Below the pieces are notes generated by a model. That model searched no databases and was not told the DNA's origin. It worked only from the letters and a program-made list of their open reading frames with translations. Positions 13,649 through 17,835 of a DNA stretch of 17,835 nt are shown here, piece by piece (the first letter of the stretch is position 1; each line of letters begins with the position of its first letter). Origin of the DNA: Archangium gephyra. GTDB taxonomy: Bacteria > Myxococcota > Myxococcia > Myxococcales > Myxococcaceae. The position numbers and the translations under genes were made by a program. The DNA is taken from NCBI GenBank assembly GCA_003243425.1, contig QFQP01000066.1:1-17835 (forward strand), given 5' to 3'.

Positions 13649-14488
13649 ATGTCGCAACCCCTGCTTCCCCGTATCGACGCCTGCGCAGACGCCATTCGCA
13701 AGAAGGCGCCCGGCTTCACCCCGAAACTCGGCATCATTCTCGGCAGTGGTCTGGGCGCGTTCGCCGACACGCTCGAGAACGCGGTGTCCATCGACTACTC
13801 GGAGCTGCCCGATTTCCCCACGTCGTCGGTGTCGGGTCACGCGGGGCGCCTGGTGCTGGGGTACCGCGGCACGACGCCCGTCGTCGCCATGCAGGGCCGC
13901 GTGCACTTCTACGAGGGCTACGCGCCGTGGCAGGTCACCTTCCCCGCGCGCGTGTTGTGCCGGCTGGGCATCAAGCACCTCACGGTGACCAACGCCGCCG
14001 GTGGCATCAACCTCGGCTTCAAGGTCGGCGACCTGATGGCGATTACGGATCACCTCAACCTCGCCGGCTTCAACCCGCTCATCGGTCACAACGAAGAGGG
14101 GCTGGGCCCGCGCTTCCCCGACATGACGCACGCCTATGACCCGGCGGCGCTGAACATTCTGCGCGAGGCGAGCGCGGCGACGGGCGTGGCGATTCGTGAA
14201 GGCGTGTACGTGGCGTTGTCGGGCCCGTCGTACGAGACGCCGGCGGAGATCCGCATGCTGCGCACGCTCGGTGGTGACGCGGTCGGCATGTCGACGGTGC
14301 CCGAGGTCATCGTGGCCTCGCACATGGGCGTGAAGGTGACGGGCGTGTCGTGCGTGACCAACCTCGCCGCGGGCATCAGCCGGGAAAAGTTGTCGCACGC
14401 CGAGGTCTCGGAGGTCGCCAACCAGGTGAAGGACAAGTTCACCCGGCTGCTGGCGCGCTTTCTCGACGACGTGGCCAGGACGGTCTGA
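13649..14488 (+). CDS. punA: Purine nucleoside phosphorylase (trimeric class)
   Basis: A 279-residue cytoplasmic enzyme that splits purine nucleosides with phosphate into base and (deoxy)ribose-1-phosphate in the salvage pathway. Length and motifs match the low-molecular-mass trimeric class. The phosphate site has LGSGLG (31-36), SGHAGR (His64) and GRVHFYEGY (His86). TNAAGGIN lies at 114-121, the base-binding GPSYETPAE (Glu200) at 192-200, then GMSTVPEV (Met214) and SCVTNLAAG with Asn238. The catalytic residues Asn and Glu are thus present. The start at 13649 gives the normal family N-terminus. Seventy-three bases separate it from the divergent lipoprotein. The PilZ gene follows 15 bases after its stop on the same strand and may be co-transcribed. 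Confidence 0.94.
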   Translation: MSQPLLPRIDACADAIRKKAPGFTPKLGIILGSGLGAFADTLENAVSIDYSELPDFPTSSVSGHAGRLVLGYRGTTPVVAMQGRVHFYEGYAPWQVTFPARVLCRLGIKHLTVTNAAGGINLGFKVGDLMAITDHLNLAGFNPLIGHNEEGLGPRFPDMTHAYDPAALNILREASAATGVAIREGVYVALSGPSYETPAEIRMLRTLGGDAVGMSTVPEVIVASHMGVKVTGVSCVTNLAAGISREKLSHAEVSEVANQVKDKFTRLLARFLDDVARTV

Positions 14489-14503
14489 TTTCTTCGGCGG
14501 CAC

Positions 14504-14857
14504 ATGGCAGACAAGAAGCGGAAGTTGGATGACGAGCGCCGCGACAGCCCGCGCGTGCCGATGAAGTTCCTGGTGCGCGACGTGGGCCTGCGCGACGGCG
14601 AGTGGGAAGAGCGCGAAGGCGACCTCTCGCTCGGTGGAATTTCGTGGAAGGGCAAGACCGCGCCTCACGGCACCGAGGTCGACGTGCGGTTCCGCCTGCC
14701 GATGGTGCCCAAAGAAGTGCGGGCGCGCGGCGAGATTCTGCGGGTCAAGGCCGCGGGCGTGGGCATCGACTTCCACCTGCGCTTCACGGAGCTCGACGTG
14801 CGCAGTGAGCTGGCGATCGCCCGCTACCTCGACGACTTGATCGCGAAGCAGAAGTGA
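14504..14857 (+). CDS. PilZ domain protein
   Basis: A 117-residue, single-domain cytoplasmic protein. The N-terminus has the Arg-rich c-di-GMP switch motif in ERRDSPRVPM (RxxxR, about residues 12-16). About 25 residues later comes the matching DLSLGGISW (D/NxSxxG type, about 41-49), followed by beta strands (VDVRFRLP, VRARGEILRV, GVGIDFHLRF) that complete the barrel. It is therefore a likely binder of cyclic di-GMP, acting as a small adaptor. Stand-alone PilZ proteins of this size are frequent in myxobacteria. It lies 15 bases downstream of punA on the same strand, with a GGCGG purine run before its ATG. No diguanylate cyclase or motility gene lies nearby, so the output is unknown. Confidence 0.88.
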   Translation: MADKKRKLDDERRDSPRVPMKFLVRDVGLRDGEWEEREGDLSLGGISWKGKTAPHGTEVDVRFRLPMVPKEVRARGEILRVKAAGVGIDFHLRFTELDVRSELAIARYLDDLIAKQK

Positions 14858-15221
14858 AGTCGTGCTGGTGAGCCAGATGGTCGTTCCCACGCCCACGGTT
14901 CTCACCAGAATCAGTTTCCATGAACTCGTTTCGGGCCGAAGGGCCTGCGCGCGTCGTGCTCGAACGAGACCACTCAACGACCGCCTTCATTCAGCGCCGA
15001 TTGACCGCAAATGAAGGTGGTGTCGACGCGTGCGTGACGAGCGGTGCGGCCGGGCTGCACTCCGGCGCGCCGTCAGCGCGACGACCGTCGTGCACGCGGT
15101 GGGTCATGCGCGCGTCGCCTGCTGACGCCGGGCCCCCGGCTCCTGACACAGCGCTGACAGCGGCGGTCCCTACGGTGGTGTCACGAGCGGAATGAACCGC
15201 TCCGTCGCCAGAGGGCACCCC
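14858..15221. other. Intergenic region with short inverted and direct repeats
   Basis: No gene is supported in these 364 bases. The short open frames have poor composition and no start signals. Visible structure includes a perfect hairpin GCCGGG-CC-CCCGGC at 15127-15140, two direct copies of CTGACA at 15143 and 15154, and a wider inverted repeat TTCATT/AATGAA around 14987-15016. The promoter of the VOC gene must lie here, but I could not place a convincing -35/-10 pair: the CTGACA copies are 22 and 11 bases from the nearest TACGGT. Confidence 0.4.
15211..15215 (+). promoter_or_regulatory. Ribosome binding site of the VOC-family gene
   Basis: GAGGG lies 6 bases upstream of ATG 15222. It selects this start over the in-frame ATG at 15192, which has no comparable purine run at the right distance. 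Confidence 0.6.
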
Positions 15222-15584
15222 ATGAAGACCATCAACTGGTTCGAGATCTTCGTCACCGACATGCCGCGCGCCGTGAAGTTCTACGAAGAGACGCTGCGCA
15301 TCAAACTCGAGCTCAAGGAGTTCGGCGGCGAGCTCAACGCGCTGTTCGAGAGCGGAAATGGCGGCGGTTGTCTCATCGTTCGCAAGGGCCGCACGCCGAG
15401 CGCCGAGGGCGTGCTGCTCTACATGAACTGCGACGGGAAGCTCGACGCGGTGCTCGCGCGCGTCGAGCAGGCCGGTGGGAAAATCGTCTCGGGCAAGGAG
15501 TCGATCGGCCCCATGGGCTTCGTGGCGATGATCAACGACTCCGAAGGCAACCTCGTCGGCCTGCACGAGTCTGCGCCGAGCTGA
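15222..15584 (+). CDS. VOC-family (glyoxalase/bleomycin-resistance fold) protein
   Basis: A 120-residue protein with the two beta-alpha-beta-beta-beta modules of the vicinal oxygen chelate fold. The opening INWFEIFVTDMPRAVKFYEET is the classic first strand and helix (YxxTL type). The second module contains DAVLARVEQAGGKIV and ends with INDSEGNLVGLHE, the usual DPEGN-like turn and metal-side Glu. Many such proteins are uncharacterised lyases, dioxygenases or binding proteins, so the substrate cannot be named. ATG 15222 is preferred to an in-frame ATG at 15192: GAGGG lies 6 bases before it, and the fold begins directly after it. The TGA stop abuts the converging thiolase gene's stop (TGATCA). 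It may be a stand-alone transcript. Confidence 0.85.
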   Translation: MKTINWFEIFVTDMPRAVKFYEETLRIKLELKEFGGELNALFESGNGGGCLIVRKGRTPSAEGVLLYMNCDGKLDAVLARVEQAGGKIVSGKESIGPMGFVAMINDSEGNLVGLHESAPS

Positions 15585-16829
15585 TCACCGCGTGAGAATG
15601 CCCACGGCGCAGGCGGCTTCGTCGAACCCGGTGAGGCCGCCCGCGTTCTGCCAGAGCGCGGTCTTCACGTTCTTCGCCTGCCGCGGGCCCGCTTCGCCGC
15701 GGAGCTGCGTGGTGAGCTCGTGAACCATCGCCAGGCCGCTGGCTGCCAGGGGGTGACCCTTCGAAACCAGCCCACCCGACAGGTTCACCGGCCGCTCGCC
15801 ACCGAGCGAAGCGGCCCCGCTGGCGACGTACGCACCACCCTGACCCCAGGCGCAGAAGCCCAGCGCTTCGAGGTTCGCGATTTCAGAGAAGCTCGTCGCG
15901 TCGTGCAGCTCGACCAGGTCGATGGCCGACGGCTCTACGTGGGTGCGGCGATACAACTTCTGCGCGCAGACCTGGGTCACCGAGGGTTCACCGAGCGCGC
16001 GGTAGCGGCCGCTGGCCAGCTCCACGCCCACCAGCTTCACCGCGCGGTCACGAACCGGCGCAGGGAGCGTCTTCAGGGCCTCGCCCGAGCACAGGAGCGC
16101 CGCCGCCGCGCCGTCTGAAATCGGCGCGCACATCGCGCGGGTCAGCGGCGCCAGCACCGCCTTGTCGGCCAGCACCTCCGCGACGGACATCGCCTTCTGG
16201 TACTGCGCGTTGGGGTTGAGCGCGCCGTGCGTGTGGTTCTTCGCGGCCGACGCGGCGAGCTGCTCGACGGTCGTGCCGAAGGTGTTCATGTGCCACTTCG
16301 CCTGCAGCGCGCAGACGTCGAGCAGCGCGATGCGGTCGGGGCGGGGCGCGTAGTCGAGGTCGTGCGCCTTCGCGGCGTGCTCGTAGAAGTGTGTCGGCAC
16401 CTCGGGCGTCAGCTGATCCATCGCGCCGTCGAACAGCTCCCTGGTCTTCTCGAGCGCCTGCGGCAGAAAGACCTTCTCGACGCCGATGGCGAGCGTGAGG
16501 TTGGCGTGCCCGGCGGCGATGGCCTGCGCCGCGCCGTGGAAGGCGAGGCTCCCGGTGGCGCAGCCGGCTTCGACGTTCACGATGGAGGTCGAGGCGTCGA
16601 GCTGACCACTGGCCATCGGCTGCGAGAGCAGCACCTGACCGCGCGACGTCGCCTGACCGAACACGTGCAGGGCGCAGTTGCCGAACCAGATGCCTTCGGT
16701 GCGCGCGAGCGGAAGGCCGGCGTCTCGTTCGAGCGCGTCGAGGACCCATTGCGTGAGCACGCGGTGGGTGGTTTCGGGCCAGCGCTTGAAGGCGGTCGTT
16801 GCGGTTCCGATGACGTAGACGTCGGGCAT
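15585..16829 (-). CDS. Thiolase-superfamily protein (SCP-x/acetyl-CoA acetyltransferase-like)
   Basis: A 414-residue thiolase-fold protein. The nucleophile is Cys90 in NVEAGCATGSLAFHG. The C-terminal half has ELHDATSFSEI (His309), SKGHPLAASG (His359) and a late Cys407 in DEAACAVG, together the usual Cys-His-His-Cys set of degradative/SCP-x thiolases. The reaction would be CoA-dependent cleavage or condensation of 3-oxoacyl-CoA. Such proteins often work with a DUF35/OB-fold partner, which is not present here, so a role in fatty acid or sterol side-chain metabolism is only probable. The frame is open upstream to 17003, but MPDVYVIGTATTAF at 16829 is the proper family start, and the earlier codons run into a dispersed repeat. 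Its stop abuts that of the VOC gene. Confidence 0.86.
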   Translation of the reverse strand: MPDVYVIGTATTAFKRWPETTHRVLTQWVLDALERDAGLPLARTEGIWFGNCALHVFGQATSRGQVLLSQPMASGQLDASTSIVNVEAGCATGSLAFHGAAQAIAAGHANLTLAIGVEKVFLPQALEKTRELFDGAMDQLTPEVPTHFYEHAAKAHDLDYAPRPDRIALLDVCALQAKWHMNTFGTTVEQLAASAAKNHTHGALNPNAQYQKAMSVAEVLADKAVLAPLTRAMCAPISDGAAAALLCSGEALKTLPAPVRDRAVKLVGVELASGRYRALGEPSVTQVCAQKLYRRTHVEPSAIDLVELHDATSFSEIANLEALGFCAWGQGGAYVASGAASLGGERPVNLSGGLVSKGHPLAASGLAMVHELTTQLRGEAGPRQAKNVKTALWQNAGGLTGFDEAACAVGILTR

Positions 16830-16908
16830 GGCGCGGAACCTACGCCCTCTCCAGGTGAAGCGGGGCCGGTCAGCGAGTTGCGCGGAGCAACAGCGCCGAC
16901 GGGGGGCG

Positions 16909-17001
16909 GTGTCGATGGGTTCAGGCCCTGCGCATTGCGACGCAGGCCCGCTGCCCGTCGACTCAATGGAGGGAGCCGTACCGTTCGTGGTGACGAAGAC
17001 C
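16909..17001 (+). repeat. Dispersed ~95-bp repeat, copy 1, with imperfect hairpin
   Basis: This segment matches 17434-17532 closely. Shared blocks include TTCAGGCCCTGCGCAT, GACGCAGGCCCGCTGC, GTCGACTCAAT and GGAGCCGTACCGTTCGTGG, with a few substitutions and small indels. It contains an imperfect hairpin at 16924-16949 (CCTGCG and CGCAGG arms, 8-base loop, extended by GGC/CCC with one mismatch). It lies 80 bases upstream of the thiolase start, so it may overlap that gene's promoter. Confidence 0.8.
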
Positions 17002-17433
17002 ACACGACGGTGGTCATCGTCGGCGTGACGGAGCTGATGCTCGCGGTGTTCCCCGGAATTCTGCGTCCGTCGTCGAGAGCGATGCGCTTCCGAACACTGA
17101 GCCCGCGCCGCAGCACTGATGGCCTTGAAGGCGATGGGGTTCGGGTGCAGCGAGCGCTCGTTTCGACGCGTGCGGCCCCTCGCCTCGGGCCTTTCGGGGG
17201 TTCAGTTCACTGCGCTTCGTGGTCGTGAGCGTTCGTGTCTATGAAAACCACAGCCCGCTGTGGTTCAGGTCACCACGAACGGCCGACGTCGTGAGTTGAG
17301 TGGAACTCGCCGCGCGCTGAGGGCCTGCTCGGGGTCGAGCACGCCAGAGTCCATCAGACACCGCCTCCCTTCAGGCGCAGTGGTCCCGGTCACCACGAAG
17401 CTCCGGGTGTTCGACAGCTCGACAGGGGAGACA
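17002..17433. other. Non-coding stretch between two copies of the dispersed repeat
   Basis: I see no supportable gene. Open frames here lack start signals, family motifs and coding-like composition. A 13-base segment GGTCACCACGAAC at 17268-17280, and a shorter version at 17388-17400 (GGTCACCACGAAG), are inverted relative to the TTCGTGGTGACGAA end of the flanking repeats, so partial repeat copies litter the region. A perfect hairpin at 17246-17265 is listed separately. Confidence 0.5.
17246..17265. repeat. Perfect 9-bp hairpin with 2-base loop
   Basis: AACCACAGC and GCTGTGGTT are exact reverse complements separated by CC. There is no adjacent T-run on either strand (a short A-run, AAAA, lies on its left side), so a canonical intrinsic terminator is not clearly supported. 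It sits next to a partial inverted copy of the dispersed repeat. Confidence 0.55.
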
Positions 17434-17532
17434 GTGTCGATGGCTTCAGGCCCTGCGCATCACGACGCAGGCCCGCTGCACGTCGCACGTCGACTCAATT
17501 CGGGGAGCCGTACCGTTCGTGGTGACGAAAAC
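17434..17532 (+). repeat. Dispersed ~95-bp repeat, copy 2, with imperfect hairpin
   Basis: Second copy of the element at 16909-17001, in the same orientation. The hairpin (17449-17474) keeps the CCTGCG and CGCAGG arms, while its loop differs at three positions (CATCACGA versus CATTGCGA). That retains the stem despite loop change. An extra GTCGCAC block is inserted before GTCGACTCAAT. The copy truncates the minus-strand pseudogene that enters from the right edge. Confidence 0.8.
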
Positions 17533-17835
17533 ATGCTTCGCGGCGATGGCTTCGACGCTGGCGTAAATGCGCTCTTCGTTCGGCGACAACGCGAGCGCTC
17601 CCCGCCAGATGCGAGAGCGCGTGTGCGACGTCCCCCTCGCTGATCAATTTCTCGACCGCCGCCAGTTCTCGCGTGGGTCTTACGGAGCAGGGTCGCCGCT
17701 TCAACTGCCAAACCTGAGCGGCCTGAATGGAGGCAGTGCGGCGAAGACTCCACGCGGTGCTCGTCGCAGGCTGGCCCCTCAGCTCCTCAGCCGCGTGAGC
17801 CAACTTGTGGTCGTTCGTAGAGCGAAGGCGGTCAA
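17518..17835 (-). pseudogene. Multiply frameshifted gene remnant, helical-repeat-like, running off the right edge
   Basis: Read on the minus strand, protein-like segments occur in order but in different frames: STNDHKLAHAAEELRGQ, then VEAATLLRKTHA, then ELAAVEKLISEGDVAHALSH, then ALALSPNEERIYASVEAIAA, then KHVFVTT. Removing one base near 17600 joins HLAG to ALALSPNEER in the manner of a tetratricopeptide-like helix pair. Another shift lies near 17670. After KHVFVTT the sequence enters the dispersed repeat. The protein family is not recognised beyond a resemblance to alpha-helical repeats. Part of the same sequence recurs, inverted and more decayed, at positions 1-103. The gene extends beyond the window. 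Confidence 0.6.

Noticed and set aside
16830..17003. Upstream extension of the thiolase-like protein to 17003.
   Set aside because: The extra codons lie in the dispersed repeat and read as Pro/Arg/Ser-rich noise. The family N-terminus begins at 16829.
202..17646. General enrichment of TGATCA (about 25 copies by eye, far above base-composition expectation).
   Set aside because: Most copies inside genes come from NTG-ATC-A codon pairs (Leu/Val/Met-Ile-Asn/Ser/Lys) with the preferred Ile codon ATC, and about seven are in the array. Only the stop-stop junctions were kept as a finding.

Overview
The window is GC-rich (by eye about two-thirds G+C), densely coding DNA from a bacterium that looks like a myxobacterium (Myxococcota). 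Pointers to this are Cys/Asp-rich lipoproteins with MopE-type repeats, a PEGA-domain envelope protein, a long lipoprotein of the choice-of-anchor/vWA style, a stand-alone PilZ protein, and an ECF42-type sigma factor. No tRNA, rRNA, CRISPR array or complete mobile element was seen. The taxonomic call is inference.

Layout. Positions 1-2270: a gene relic, then fpr and sodB (co-oriented, minus strand), divergent from a second ferredoxin-NADP reductase-like gene. A cluster of TTGGC/GCCAA half-sites lies between the divergent genes. Together these form a redox/superoxide defence locus. Positions 2240-4122: a frameshifted RibD/DHFR-like gene, divergent from an ECF42-type sigma factor that carries its own C-terminal control region. 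Positions 4173-5080: a DUF4230-type membrane-anchored protein and a small Lys/Ala/Pro-rich secreted protein. Positions 5081-9071 (minus): a tightly coupled three-gene operon, PEGA protein then two paralogous MopE-like lipoproteins, with both junctions being TGATG stop/start overlaps. The second gene carries two in-frame copies of a 93-bp repeat directly after its start codon. Positions 9101-9865: a PrsW-family membrane protease.

Positions 9866-11430 hold no intact gene. They contain an array of 18 degenerate units of about 69 bp with higher-order organisation, flanked by two stretches that look like pieces of a decayed coding sequence. After it come a 714-residue lipoprotein whose vWA-like domain has lost its metal-site motif (minus), a purine nucleoside phosphorylase, a PilZ protein, a glyoxalase-fold (VOC) protein, and an SCP-x type thiolase-like protein (minus). 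The last kilobase is a graveyard: two copies of a hairpin-bearing repeat of about 95 bp and a multiply frameshifted pseudogene. Part of that pseudogene is also found, inverted, at the extreme left edge of the window.

The least ordinary items are the 69-bp higher-order array, the repeat that invaded the lipoprotein gene between its start codon and signal peptide, and the degenerate vWA lipoprotein. None is proven to be a new system. Three of the five convergent gene ends have no intervening base at all.
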